The notes beneath the pieces are model-generated. The model saw nothing but the letters and a program-made list of their open reading frames with translations, did not search any database and was not told the DNA's origin. From assembly GCF_046244365.1 (NCBI RefSeq), contig NZ_CP176395.1:3782001-3846000 (forward strand): DNA of 64,000 bases, read 5' to 3'. Within the stretch, counting starts at the first letter, position 1, and the number at the start of each line of letters is the position of its first letter. The translations under genes were made by a program, and so were the position numbers. Source of the stretch: Paenibacillus_V sp046244365 (GTDB lineage Bacteria > Bacillota > Bacilli > Paenibacillales > NBRC-103111). Positions 8,095 through 17,104 of this stretch are shown piece after piece.

Positions 8095-9234
8095 ATGATT
8101 CGGCAGGAACGTTTGATGGAAGAGTTTTTCGAGCTTGTCCGGGTGGACAGCGAAACGAAGCACGAGCAGGAGATCAGCAAAGTACTTAAGCAGAAGTTCG
8201 CTTCGCTCGGCATGAAAGTGGAAGAAGACGACGCAGCGGCCAAAACGGGTCATGGAGCAGGCAATCTTATCTGCACGCTGCCGGCTACGGCAGGCGGCTC
8301 GGATGCACCCGCCATTTTCTTTACTTCGCATATGGATACGGTCGTCCCGGGCAAAGGCATCAAGCCGCGGCTGGACGACGACGGCTACATAAGAGGAGAC
8401 GGCACGACGATTCTCGGCAGCGACGACAAGGCAGGTCTGGCTGCAATGCTCGAAGCGGTTCGCGTCCTGCAGGAGCAGAAGATCGAGCACGGCCAAGTGC
8501 AGTTCGTCATTACGGTCGGCGAAGAGTCCGGTTTGATCGGCGCGCGCGCTATGGATTCGAAATGGCTGGACGCGCAATTCGGCTTCGCGCTGGACTCGAA
8601 CGGTAAAGTCGGCCAAATCGCCGTAGCCGCGCCATCGCAAGCGAAGATTACGATTATTTTCGGCGGCAAGTCGGCGCATGCCGGCGTTAATCCCGAGGAT
8701 GGCGTGAGTGCGATCACGGTTGCCAGCAAAGCGGTGGCTCGCATGCCGCTAGGCCGCATCGACAAGGAAACGACCGCCAACATCGGCAGCTTCATGGGCG
8801 GAGGCGCGACCAACATCGTATGCGATTCGGTAACGCTTCAGGCTGAGGCTCGCAGCATAGTCGGCGATAAGCTCGACAAGCAGATCGAGGCCATGCGTCA
8901 AGCCTCGGAGTCGGCTGCCAAGGAAATGGGCGGAACGGTCGAGTTCAAGCATGAGCTTATTTATCCGTCGTTCATGTACGACGAGTCGTCCGAGGTCGTG
9001 AAGCTGGCGAGCGCTGCGCTGCGCAAAATCGGCAAGACCCCGACGACCTTTCACTCCGGCGGCGGGAGCGACGCCAATGTGTTTAACGGCATGGGCGTGC
9101 CAACCGTCAACCTGGCCGTAGGCTACGAGCATATCCACACGACGAAGGAGCAAATTCCGCTCAGCGAGCTCGTCGACACGGCGCAAGCGGTGCTCGCCAT
9201 CGTACAGGAAGCCGCAGCGTTGAAGCGCGGATAA
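8095..9234 (+). CDS. M20-family metallopeptidase, YqjE/PepT-like tripeptidase
   Basis: A 379-residue dizinc peptidase of the M20 family, closest in pattern to the PepT-like tripeptidases such as B. subtilis YqjE. Metal-binding and catalytic residues are in place: His79 and Asp81 in SHMDTV, the bridging Asp at 110-111 in GSDDKAGLAA, the general base Glu143-Glu144 in GEESGLIGA, and a C-terminal His in YEHIHTTKE. The middle part with KSAHAGVNPEDG is the dimerisation domain. The start follows GCGGAGGGAAGTCCG. In B. subtilis yqjE also lies downstream of the bkd genes, so the order is ancestral. It should be cytoplasmic: no signal peptide is present. Confidence 0.93.
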   Translation: MIRQERLMEEFFELVRVDSETKHEQEISKVLKQKFASLGMKVEEDDAAAKTGHGAGNLICTLPATAGGSDAPAIFFTSHMDTVVPGKGIKPRLDDDGYIRGDGTTILGSDDKAGLAAMLEAVRVLQEQKIEHGQVQFVITVGEESGLIGARAMDSKWLDAQFGFALDSNGKVGQIAVAAPSQAKITIIFGGKSAHAGVNPEDGVSAITVASKAVARMPLGRIDKETTANIGSFMGGGATNIVCDSVTLQAEARSIVGDKLDKQIEAMRQASESAAKEMGGTVEFKHELIYPSFMYDESSEVVKLASAALRKIGKTPTTFHSGGGSDANVFNGMGVPTVNLAVGYEHIHTTKEQIPLSELVDTAQAVLAIVQEAAALKRG

Positions 9235-9394
9235 GGAAACCGGGAGGGACAGGAGGATTCCGGCAAGCTTTGGACTCGGACATCCGGCAGTTTCGGGTAT
9301 GGGGAACCCCGGAACCCCTTAAAACCTAGGGGCTCTAACACCCGGGTATTTCTGTGGGCCAAGGAACCCTAGGAACCTTGACACTCTGGTAAAC

Positions 9395-9441
9395 TAAAAA
9401 AGACCTCGCTAAGCACCAGGATGCTTAGCAAGGTCTTTTTT
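9395..9441 (+). terminator. Strong bidirectional terminator
   Basis: A 19-base near-perfect stem (AAAAAGACCTCGCTAAGCA and its mirror arm, with one mismatch) closing a six-base loop, with A and T runs at the two ends. It lies about 160 bases after the peptidase stop; the stretch between holds no gene. Confidence 0.9.
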
Positions 9442-9550
9442 CATCGTCACCAACAACGATGAGAGTAGCTACCGAGTGATGGTCCCTTTCTTGCGAGCCC
9501 CCATAAACATCTCCTAACAAACGGCCCCACAGAAAAAGAGGATGCCTGGA

Positions 9551-9760
9551 CTAGTTAGTGAGCCCAAGTTCACTATTACTGAACCTAACTTCACTATCTG
9601 ATCCCCTAAACGGTCCTACATGCGGAATTGTGAAGCAAACTTCACTAATAGTGAACCTCACGGCCAAATAGTCCCGTTTGCTTCACTATCCGCCCGGAAA
9701 TAGGGGAATGGAGTAAAAATAGTGAATGTAGGTTCATAAATAGTGAACTTACGTTCACTC
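9551..9760. repeat. Dispersed intergenic repeat, copy A (TTCACTAT family)
   Basis: A stretch of about 205 bases rich in TTCACTAT and its complement ATAGTGAA, forming several overlapping inverted pairs. It aligns without gaps to 59909-60116: bases 9644-9691 match 60001-60048 at 46 of 48 positions, and 9731-9748 match 60088-60105 exactly at the same internal offset of 87. It carries no open frame of note. The rest of the 9235-9935 gap contains the terminator above and short GGAACCCC/CCTAGG fragments, with no recognisable gene. Confidence 0.85.
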
Positions 9761-9935
9761 GGGATCATGCGGATGAAAGAAAAACACTTACTCAATGCCG
9801 GATCGATCCGGGTTGCGATCAGAACGGAAAACCCCAGTTCAGGATCGGAGCAGCCCCCCGAATGCCGTCCTTGCAACCAACATAGCCTTACTTACCAAAG
9901 TACATCCTTGATGTACGAGTAACTAACATCTCCCC

Positions 9936-10544
9936 CTATAACTCTGTCGGCAAACCGTTCCGGTACATGTCTCGGCAGTCGGCATGCGCCCGCAAACAGT
10001 CCATCGTTTTCTTGTTAGGTTCGAAATAGATGATCGGGTAGTCGATTTCATCGTAATCGCAGCGAATGGGGAATGCGAGCTTCTCTTCCTCTAGCGAAAA
10101 TTCAGCCTCGATCCCCGGTTTATTCCCCCGCGCATCAAGACGGATCCACTTCTGAAGCGAGCTTACGTAAACCCCATTCAACGCATGCAAGCAGTAGCCG
10201 GTATCCGGGGTGTCGCCGAGCGTAAGACGCTGGTAGCAAAAACCCGCCGGTATGCCGAGCGCGCGAAGTAAAGCGGCCAGAAGATTGGACTTGGCATAGC
10301 AAATGCCTTCCCCATCCAAAAGTGCTTCGGATGCTTTTCGCGTGATCAGATGACTCTGAATGTCCCAGGAATGCGCGATTTCGTCGCGTACGAACTCGAA
10401 GGCGAGCTTTATTCTCTCGACTTCATCGGATGTGGCTTCTGCCAATCGATCGCGTACGGCTGTCACGGCAGGGTGTTGATAATCGACGTCTTCGCTAGCT
10501 GCTAAATAATCTTCCAGTCTTTCTGACTGAAGAATCATTTTCAT
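9936..10544 (-). CDS. Transglutaminase-like cysteine peptidase-fold protein
   Basis: A 202-residue protein with the transglutaminase-like catalytic triad in order: Cys82 in GEGICYAKSNLLAALLRALG, His120 in CLHALNGVY, and Asp137 in WIRLDARGN. That set is complete, so the enzyme is probably active, either as a protease/amidase or as an acyl transferase. There is no signal peptide, unlike the larger membrane-bound transglutaminase-core proteins, which points to a cytosolic role. The gene is preceded by AGGGAGGC and is likely independent of the sugar-isomerase-like gene 52 bases upstream on the same strand, though a shared transcript is possible. The substrate is unknown. Confidence 0.85.
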   Translation of the reverse strand: MKMILQSERLEDYLAASEDVDYQHPAVTAVRDRLAEATSDEVERIKLAFEFVRDEIAHSWDIQSHLITRKASEALLDGEGICYAKSNLLAALLRALGIPAGFCYQRLTLGDTPDTGYCLHALNGVYVSSLQKWIRLDARGNKPGIEAEFSLEEEKLAFPIRCDYDEIDYPIIYFEPNKKTMDCLRAHADCRDMYRNGLPTEL

Positions 10545-10596
10545 AGCCTCCCTTACTCACAATAATGAATAATTATGCAATAAAAAGAAAGCAGAT

Positions 10597-11382
10597 TCAA
10601 TCGTTATTTCTCAACAGCCGAATGGATTGTTTCAACGCTTCGCTTGTTTTCACCTCTATCACGACGGAGATGTTATTCTCTTCAGCTAAACGAAGCCTTT
10701 CCCGGATGGGAACATGGCCTGTGAACAAAGGCAAATGATCGGACTTGCCGTTAAAATCATGCAGATGCATATGACGGATACGATCGTTGTACGCTTCAAA
10801 GACCGGCTGCTCTTGAAAATTCGTTTTCGCGTCGTGACCTGCATCCCAGGTCAGACTGAACGGCCTAAATTGACGGGCAAGGCGATCAATCGTCCTGCGA
10901 ACGAACGGAATATGGAAATTGCAGGTGTTTTCGATACAGAGTTCGATTCCATAAGATTCGGCAAGCGGATACAGCTCGGTGCAGGATTCCTCCAGCAGTT
11001 CGGCAAAACGGTTTTCGAACGACTCATTGATCCAAACCTTCTCATGCGGCAATGTAAAATAAATCCCGGTGTTCAAGTGCATATTTAGCGTCCGAATTCC
11101 TGCTTCGCTTGCCCAAATCAGAGATTCTTTGCAGCGTTCGACATGACCTTTGCGAATGGCAGGATGGAATGAAGATAAGTCCAGCTCCTCCGGTAGATGA
11201 ATCGTAAAATCGATACCGTATTGCTCGCGTATAAAACGAATACTCGTAGACGGCAGCGACTCCGGCATACAAATCGGAAGATTCATATTCAATTCGATAA
11301 AATCGAGCTCGAGCTCCCGGCAAAGCGCCGCGTTTTCTTCAAGGGTTCCATATTCGATCAGGCTAGGCATACCAAGCTTCAT
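10597..11382 (-). CDS. Xylose-isomerase-like TIM-barrel protein (sugar isomerase/epimerase family)
   Basis: A 261-residue single-domain AP-endonuclease-2 type barrel. Metal-ligand-like residues occur at the expected strand ends: His in HLPEEL, Glu in ELCIENT, Asp-His in TWDAGHDAKTN, His in RHMHLHDFNG, and the final Glu in VVIEVKT. These enzymes usually isomerise or epimerise sugars, inosose or hydroxypyruvate; the substrate cannot be told. The ATG at 11382 is chosen because CGGAGG lies just upstream; the frame extends 33 codons further without a ribosome site. It shares strand and close spacing with the transglutaminase-like gene downstream. Confidence 0.87.
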   Translation of the reverse strand: MKLGMPSLIEYGTLEENAALCRELELDFIELNMNLPICMPESLPSTSIRFIREQYGIDFTIHLPEELDLSSFHPAIRKGHVERCKESLIWASEAGIRTLNMHLNTGIYFTLPHEKVWINESFENRFAELLEESCTELYPLAESYGIELCIENTCNFHIPFVRRTIDRLARQFRPFSLTWDAGHDAKTNFQEQPVFEAYNDRIRHMHLHDFNGKSDHLPLFTGHVPIRERLRLAEENNISVVIEVKTSEALKQSIRLLRNND

Positions 11383-11624
11383 CGTCGTGCCTCCGTTCCA
11401 AGTGTTTTCATGTGTAGTCAGTATATCATGGAAAAATAGGGCATTTGTATGCTGGCCGTATGCGACTACCGCTTTTCTCACAGTTCGTCTTATCCGGTTT
11501 GTTTCGAACTAGGTCATGTCTACAGGAGAGTTGAATTACAATCGTTTTCTCCCGCGAAGTTTACGGTTGATGATAGTAGAATGAAGAAAACGACAGTCTG
11601 TGGAATAGATAGGAGAGTATAAGA

Positions 11625-12137
11625 ATGAGTAAGCCGAACGGAGCATCTCGCGAAACGTTTTCCATTAGAGCCGTAACGCTTCAGGATGTGCCCTTTTTAT
11701 GGGAAATGTTGTACGACTCCTTATACGTCCCGGAGGGCGGAGAGCTTTTCGACAGAAAGGTAATCAAAGAACCGTCCATCTCTAAATACGTGGAAGGGTG
11801 GGGACGGGAAGGGGATCGCGGCTATGTGGCCATCGATCAGTCGGGACGGTCAATGGGTTCCGTGATGATGAGGTATTTTACTAAAGATAATCGAGGCTAT
11901 GGCTATATGGATGAGGAAACGCCGGAATTGACCATTGCGGTAAAAGCCGAATATAGAGGGATGGGAATAGGGACGTCTCTGCTTCAAAAGCTGTTGAACG
12001 AAAGCAAGCTGCTGGGATTGAAAAGAATTTCGCTAAGCGTGGATCCCCGCAATCCGGCAGCGGATTTATATAGACGAATGGGGTTTAAAGAAGCGGGAGA
12101 GGCAGGAACCTCGATCACCATGATCGTGAGTCTCTGA
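11625..12137 (+). CDS. GNAT-family N-acetyltransferase
   Basis: A 170-residue single GNAT domain. The acetyl-CoA pyrophosphate loop motif (A) is visible as ELTIAVKAEYRGMGIGTSLL around residues 105-125, with the R/Q-x-x-G-x-G/A pattern as RGMGIG, followed by the motif B-like LGLKRISLSVDPRNPAADLYRRMGF, typical of the Asn-Tyr acid residue pair. It transfers an acetyl group to an unidentified amine. The start has TAGGAGAGTATAAG. It stands alone, with genes on the other strand on both sides. Confidence 0.9.
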   Translation: MSKPNGASRETFSIRAVTLQDVPFLWEMLYDSLYVPEGGELFDRKVIKEPSISKYVEGWGREGDRGYVAIDQSGRSMGSVMMRYFTKDNRGYGYMDEETPELTIAVKAEYRGMGIGTSLLQKLLNESKLLGLKRISLSVDPRNPAADLYRRMGFKEAGEAGTSITMIVSL

Positions 12138-12227
12138 TGCTGCAAGGGGAAAGGGGCTGGAAGGGACATAGGCAGGAGGAGCAGTAAGAATTAGCCAGTA
12201 AGCGGAAAGCTCCCCCTGTAATACAGT

Positions 12228-13340
12228 TTACAAAAACTCGCTGCGGGTATCGAAAATGCCGGACTTCCGTTTATTCCATGATGTAAAAGTAGTGGATAAT
12301 TCATAGCGTTTGCCAGTTTCCGCCGAACGGTATGCGCCGAACAGGATTTCGTGAACGTGAAGCTGCTGCCTGCCGGATTGAACGGGATGTACTCCGCTTC
12401 GAACGCAGGTAACGAAATGCGCCATGACAGGCTCATTCGGGAACGAGGCGATTGTTCCATGCGGCACATAGCATTCGTCGATCCCGCGCCAGATCACCTT
12501 TTCAGCATCCAAAAGCGCTTGCCCTGGGGAGTGAATAACCAAAGGAAACCCGCTGTCATTCAAAGCGACTGTCCCGTTACGGCCGTAAATCAGGGTGTTA
12601 TTTTGCTTGAACGACATTCCCCACAGCGTACGAATGACGGCATGCTGTCCGCCTTGAAATTCGACGATTACCGTTACGTTGTCATCGACGTCGCTCATCA
12701 CTTTTTTGCCCCCGCCGACGATTCGTTTCGGAATCAATGTGTTTACCTCCGCCATGACGCTAACCGCGGGCCCCAATAAAGCGATTAGGCGGCTGACTGG
12801 GTAAACGAGACAGTCGAGCACGGCGCCCCCGTGGGCGATCGTTTTATCATAGTACCAGTTGTCCCGCCATGGTCCTTGCAAGGAAAGCTGCGCTTCGGCT
12901 CCTGTAATTTTACCGATGTACCGCTCGTCCACGAATTCGGCTGCCGCCAGGAGGGCAGGGTGCAGATCGAACGGCAAGCTCAAGAATACGGCCTGCTTTT
13001 CTTCTGCGAGACGTACCATTCTTTGGCAGTCCTCGAAGGAAGTGGCCATCGGTTTCTCATTCAGCACGTGAAGCCCTCGTTCAAGAGCGGCCAGTACGGG
13101 CTCCGCATGAGCGGAATGGGGAGTCGTTACGACAACGGCATCAAGCTCTTCCTTATCCATCATCTCACGGTAGTCGTCATACCAACGAGGCACTTGATGC
13201 GCTGCGGCCTTCCGTCTTGCATTTTCCAAGCTTCTCGAGCAAGTAGCGACGAAGCGCACCCCTTCCAGCATGGCTGCCTGCTCGAAGTAACGGTCGCTGA
13301 CATGGCCGCTACCAATCATGCCCAAATGGATCGTTTTCAT
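12228..13340 (-). CDS. Gfo/Idh/MocA-family oxidoreductase
   Basis: A 370-residue NAD(P)-dependent oxidoreductase. The N-terminal Rossmann fold begins at residue 4 (IHLGMIGSGHVSDRY), and the family hallmark EKP is at 95-97 (NEKPMA). The C-terminal half is the usual alpha/beta substrate domain, with a possible His in the DCLVYPV helix region where the catalytic residue normally lies. These enzymes act on sugars, inositols or related hydroxyls. The ATG at 13340 follows AGCAGGGGTACG; the frame runs on for 91 codons upstream across unrelated sequence, so the longer version is rejected. No sugar-uptake genes adjoin it. Confidence 0.9.
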   Translation of the reverse strand: MKTIHLGMIGSGHVSDRYFEQAAMLEGVRFVATCSRSLENARRKAAAHQVPRWYDDYREMMDKEELDAVVVTTPHSAHAEPVLAALERGLHVLNEKPMATSFEDCQRMVRLAEEKQAVFLSLPFDLHPALLAAAEFVDERYIGKITGAEAQLSLQGPWRDNWYYDKTIAHGGAVLDCLVYPVSRLIALLGPAVSVMAEVNTLIPKRIVGGGKKVMSDVDDNVTVIVEFQGGQHAVIRTLWGMSFKQNNTLIYGRNGTVALNDSGFPLVIHSPGQALLDAEKVIWRGIDECYVPHGTIASFPNEPVMAHFVTCVRSGVHPVQSGRQQLHVHEILFGAYRSAETGKRYELSTTFTSWNKRKSGIFDTRSEFL

Positions 13341-13488
13341 CGTACCCCTGCTTTCTAGATTATGGATATCCTTGACCATTCCATCATACCGTATGAAACG
13401 ATAGAAGAATAATAGAGTTTTAGTCGATGAAATGAGACTCTCTGAGATCCTGCGGGCAGGGAAAACGTTCTGAAACGAGGCGAATCGA

Positions 13489-14335
13489 ATGGGGAATAAA
13501 GGAACTATCGTTTTTGTCGAGGGACTGCCCGGCACCGGGAAAACAACAGCTTCAAAATGGCTGCACCAAAAATCAGGCCGAATTATATACAGAGGACTTC
13601 TCCAATTATCCAAATGATCTCTATCGCATAGCCGGTATTTCCAGTGAAGCTTATGAAAGTTTATCTCTGACGTATCCCTTTCTGTCTCCTTTTACGCTGG
13701 ATCACGACTCGTATCGGTTTATCAGTATCGGGGATGTCATAGCTTGTTTTCCGAACGAGCAACAGCTTATTCGGATTCTCCAGCAATGGGATATTGGCGA
13801 TGAGTTCAATCCTAAAGTTAGTGTTGCCTATTTTGTTGAGTATAGTTTAGCACGAATGAGAAAATGGATGAAGACATGCTCCAGGAGATCAAGTTACATC
13901 ATGGACAGCGTATGGTTGCAAAATCCAATTAATGAGATGAAATTCCGTAATGCGGGGGAAAGAGAGATTGTCGAGTACTGTAAGGCGATTGCGAGTGTGT
14001 TCGCAGGTTATCATCAAATTTGTGTTTATTTTAAGGGCAGGAATGTAGACGATACGATTCAATTCGCATCCCGAGTCAAGGGGGAATTATGGAGGATCCG
14101 AGTAGCCGAGCATATAAGTAAAACTCCTATCGGCATAGTTAACGAATGGAGCGGAATGGAAGGCGTGCTTCATTTTTTTACTTATCGTGCGCGGATAGAA
14201 GAAATCATTTTATCACTGGGTATTATGACGACTTACGAATACGAGGTTGACGGTCACAATTGGCGGGAGCTTTATGCTGACATAGAGCGCCGATTGGAGC
14301 GGACTGGTTTTCTAGCCAGCTCGGAAACACAATGA
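13489..14335 (+). pseudogene. Frameshifted P-loop NTPase/kinase-like gene
   Basis: An ATG at 13489 with GAGGCGAATCGA opens a frame encoding MGNKGTIVFVEGLPGTGKTT, a clear Walker A motif, but this frame stops at TGA 13615-13617 after 42 codons. From about 13560 the coding pattern continues in the next frame (YTEDFSNYPNDLYRIAGI onward) to 14335, about 260 residues. Neither frame alone gives the whole protein. The junction lies near CACCAAAAATCAGG, and the linker seems some residues short, so a small deletion or indel is likely. The C-terminal half has no motif I recognise; the layout resembles uncharacterised P-loop proteins of bacilli. A sequencing error in the A-run is the alternative to real decay. 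Confidence 0.75.
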
Positions 14336-14362
14336 AGTCGTATCGTCCGGGAGGTCATTATA

Positions 14363-14854
14363 ATGGATATTCCTTTGTTAATCCAGCAAATCATCAGTAT
14401 GCCTTACTGCACAATAGAAGTGCCTGCCGGTATTCCGGCGACAAACGAACTGCATCCTCTTCCTCCGGATGTATGGCAATTTTATCAACTGTGCGGGGGA
14501 TTGACTTTATACGAAAACAAGGGTTATCCCGTGCATATCGTACCGCCGGAAAAGTTTGTTTTAGCGAATCCGATCCTTGTCGGGGAGCTTTGCGAAGAAG
14601 ACATATCGTCGCATTGGTACATGATTGCGGACAACGGGAACGGGGAGTATTTGACGATTGATCTGCATCCAAAACGTGCTGGGAGGTGCTTTGACAGCTT
14701 TTGGGATCGTCATGGTATAATGGGAGATTGTGCAATCATAGCCCGTTCCTTTACGGAAATGCTCGCAAGCCTTGTCGAAAGCAAAGGGGACAGATGGTAC
14801 TGGCTTAAAGAAGATTTTATTTCGCTTGGCGACGCTTACGATTCCACCGAATAA
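14363..14854 (+). CDS. SMI1/KNR4 (SUKH) family protein
   Basis: A 163-residue protein with the SUKH pattern: LPPDVWQFYQLCGGLTLYE near residues 33-50, a central strand region ending in WYMIADNGNGEYLTIDL near 85-100, and a C-terminal ARSFTEMLASLVE helix. SUKH proteins often act as immunity proteins against contact-dependent toxins, but many stand alone as housekeeping or regulatory factors. No toxin gene adjoins it. The start follows CCGGGAGGTCATTATA. The stop lies 34 bases before the GrpB-like gene on the same strand, so a short run of small genes is likely transcribed together. Confidence 0.8.
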   Translation: MDIPLLIQQIISMPYCTIEVPAGIPATNELHPLPPDVWQFYQLCGGLTLYENKGYPVHIVPPEKFVLANPILVGELCEEDISSHWYMIADNGNGEYLTIDLHPKRAGRCFDSFWDRHGIMGDCAIIARSFTEMLASLVESKGDRWYWLKEDFISLGDAYDSTE

Positions 14855-14888
14855 AAGTCAGCGGCTGACCGCTGGAAAAGGGGTGCTT

Positions 14889-15455
14889 ATGGAAGAGGTT
14901 GTGGTGACCGGTCATAACCCGGAGTGGGAGAATGAATATGAGCGAGAAAAAGGGAAGATCGCGGATGCGCTGAACGATATTTTAGCCGGGATCGAGCATA
15001 TCGGCAGCACTTCGGTCCCGGGCTTAGCAGCCAAGCCGGTCATCGATATGATGGCAGGCGTACTTGAACTCAGTGACCTAACTGAAAAGCATGTCGATGC
15101 GCTTAGGAGCTTGGGATACACACATGTCGATCATTCTCATTTTCCGGAACGAAAATTTTTCCGAAGAGGCGAGTGGCGGGCCGGGACGCATCATTTGCAC
15201 GTTTACCGGATTAATGGCACGCACTGGAGATCCAATCTGCTGTTTCGCAACTATCTTCGTTCCCATCCGGCAGCGATGCAGGAGTACCATGAGCTGAAGG
15301 TAACCCTGATAAGTAAGCATAAACAAGACCGCGCTGCTTATACGGAGGCGAAGGCGCCATTTATTCAGTCGATCATTCAATTGGCCATGTCGGAAGCGGA
15401 AGAAGCTCCTTCAAACGCCATATGTCCGCCTCGCATAGGAGGGGCAAATGGATAA
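14889..15455 (+). CDS. GrpB-family nucleotidyltransferase-like protein
   Basis: A 188-residue GrpB/UPF0157 protein. The diagnostic stretch is IEHIGSTSVPGLAAKPVIDM near residues 40-58, where GSTSVPG and the paired Asp recall the nucleotidyltransferase fold, followed by HHLHVYRINGTHWRSNLLFR. The biochemical function of this family is not established. The ATG at 14889 with AAAAGGGGTGCTT is preferred over a frame opening at 14772 inside the SUKH gene. The last 8 bases overlap the start of the kinase-like gene, indicating translational coupling. Confidence 0.87.
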   Translation: MEEVVVTGHNPEWENEYEREKGKIADALNDILAGIEHIGSTSVPGLAAKPVIDMMAGVLELSDLTEKHVDALRSLGYTHVDHSHFPERKFFRRGEWRAGTHHLHVYRINGTHWRSNLLFRNYLRSHPAAMQEYHELKVTLISKHKQDRAAYTEAKAPFIQSIIQLAMSEAEEAPSNAICPPRIGGANG

Positions 15456-16332
15456 AACGCCGATCACCATTACGCTTGACGAAGTTACGTTTCAGCTACA
15501 AGAACCGTTTGCTTTTGATTGGCTGCAGCAGCTTGGCTGCGTATGGCGCGTTTTTGATCAACAGGACTCCGGCAATATATGTTTCGGCGTGGAAAGAGAC
15601 GGCCAAAAAACGTTCGTGAAGGTTGCCGGCGCAAGACCTATGGAATATATCGGCAGCCCGAAGGACGCCGTAAGGCGATTAATGGAAGCGATGCCTCTAT
15701 ATTCGGCGCTGAAACATCCGCATCTGATCAAGCTGCTGAAGCATTTTCCCGTCCATCACGGTTACGCGGCCGTATTCGAATGGTTTGAAGGGGAATGCTT
15801 GCATCCTCATTGGTCGTTCCCGCCTCCGGCAAAGTACGAGCACCCGGATTCGCCGTTTTACCGGTACAGGCAGCTGACGGTCGAAATGCGGCTGGCGTCG
15901 CTGAATGCCATTTTTTCGTTTCATGCGTATGTGGAAGCAAAGGGATATGTAGCGGTAGATTTTTATGACGGGAGCCTGCTTTACGATTTCACGAACCATG
16001 TGACGCAAATATGCGATATCGATTTCTACAGAAAATCCCCGACTTGGAATGATATTGGCGAGCGCTTTTGGGGGGCCAAACGATTGAAAGCACCGGAGGA
16101 ATTTAAACTGGGCGCTCCGATCGACGGAATTACCAATGTGTTTACGCTGGGTGCGATCGCTTTCGGTTTGCTGGGAGGAGAGACGGATCGCTCGTTTGCC
16201 AGGTGGGATGCGGGGAACGCACAGTATGAAGTAGCCTTGCGCGCGGTTAGTCCGGAACGAGAGAGCAGATACCGAACGGTAGCGGCTTTCAAAAAAGCAT
16301 GGGATATCGCTCGCTATCATGCACCGCAGTAA
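15448..16332 (+). CDS. Protein-kinase-fold protein (atypical Ser/Thr kinase)
   Basis: A 294-residue kinase-like protein. A Lys at 58 in TFVKVAGA is the candidate ATP-binding lysine; LKHPHLIKLLKHF and YAAVFEWFEGE look like helix C/hinge regions. The usual HRD is replaced by YVAVDFYDGSLLYDF near 167, keeping the catalytic Asp and its metal-binding relation, and the DFG is replaced by CDIDFY near 190. Later, TNVFTLGAIAFGLLGGETDRSF resembles the C-lobe of Hanks-type kinases. Key acidic residues are present, so activity is plausible. It overlaps the GrpB-like gene by 8 bases. No membrane segment or PASTA domain is present. Confidence 0.8.
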   Translation: MDKTPITITLDEVTFQLQEPFAFDWLQQLGCVWRVFDQQDSGNICFGVERDGQKTFVKVAGARPMEYIGSPKDAVRRLMEAMPLYSALKHPHLIKLLKHFPVHHGYAAVFEWFEGECLHPHWSFPPPAKYEHPDSPFYRYRQLTVEMRLASLNAIFSFHAYVEAKGYVAVDFYDGSLLYDFTNHVTQICDIDFYRKSPTWNDIGERFWGAKRLKAPEEFKLGAPIDGITNVFTLGAIAFGLLGGETDRSFARWDAGNAQYEVALRAVSPERESRYRTVAAFKKAWDIARYHAPQ

Positions 16333-16358
16333 CCGTAGGGGGGATCCTTGAAACGGCA

Positions 16359-16676
16359 GTGCCACATCGATCCCTATATTCGCTGAACGCACAAGGTGTT
16401 GTTTTTGACGGCACCATCCCGTCGATTGTGATGACAAGCGATCCGCTTCCGCCTTATCCATCTGTGCCGCGGTACCGCGGCCAAGGTGTACGCTGTATCG
16501 ACGGTTGGAGGCGGCTGGCCGGCGTCTACCCCCGAGCCGGGGCGCTCACGATGGCGCATACGCCGGTCGATATAGCGGCTGCATTCGACTATTTTGTACA
16601 GCGGCAGGTGGACGGGATTTTCCTCAATCAAGCGGATTTAATAACGGCGATTCCGTTTCTGGATTTGTTTATTTAG
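16359..16676 (+). CDS. Uncharacterised short protein, possible remnant
   Basis: About 105 codons from a GTG in a frame whose content looks coding (SIVMTSDPLPPYPSVPRYRG; then AAAFDYFVQRQVDGIFLNQ) but which I cannot place in a family. The start is unsure: a GGGGGGAT ribosome-like site lies 15 bases before the GTG, and a TTG nearer to it enters another frame and stops after 12 codons. This suggests either a truncated or frameshifted gene. It ends right where the IS-like remnant begins, so loss of its 3' end to an insertion is possible. Confidence 0.35.
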   Translation: MPHRSLYSLNAQGVVFDGTIPSIVMTSDPLPPYPSVPRYRGQGVRCIDGWRRLAGVYPRAGALTMAHTPVDIAAAFDYFVQRQVDGIFLNQADLITAIPFLDLFI

Positions 16677-17074
16677 ATAGTAGGAAGTAAGGAGTGGGGG
16701 AGCAGGGAATCGACAGGTTCTCAAGCGCCGGTTTGTACCATCGAGATGCCGTTCGGATACTTGGGACCTGATAGGAAACCTGATACTGTTCCGCTGTCTT
16801 CCGGTAGTCATGATCGTGGGCAAGACAGTAAAGAACAATGTCTATTCGTACCTGATGATTGGTAGACCGCCCCTTGCTCATAGCGATGTCACCATTTCAC
16901 TAAGATGGTAACGCTGATGTTATGTTTTTTTGCTACTTCCACACAGCTGCTCTGTCCTGCTTTTAACTCCTGTATGATGGCTAGTTTCTCAATCGCATTG
17001 TATTCGTTCTTCTTAGACAAAGGAAAACTCCCCTTCAAGTAGCGATTTATTAAACCTGTCTACTTGAAAGGGAG
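16677..17074 (-). mobile_element. Decayed IS transposase OrfA remnant (IS3-like)
   Basis: On the minus strand a TTG at 17020 opens LSKKNEYNAIEKLAIIQELK and NISVTILVKW, a transposase-type helix-turn-helix, then hits TGA at 16891-16889. The same frame continues HRYEQG, so TGA stands where Arg (CGA) is expected in WRHRYE. After a frame change a second helix-turn-helix block follows (RIDIVLYCLAHDHDYRKTAE, 16850-16760), then another shift. No DDE catalytic part remains. Just upstream, CCCTTCAAGTAG at 17031-17042 and CTACTTGAAAGGG at 17060-17072 are inverted and may mark an IS end or a terminator. Confidence 0.75.
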
Positions 17075-17104
17075 CATATCAAAATCGGTAGCCTGTTCCG
17101 TTAT

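Noticed and set aside
9236..9390. Short repeats GGAACCCC/CCTAGG after the peptidase gene
   Set aside because: Too short and irregular to separate from chance; no dyad with a T run.
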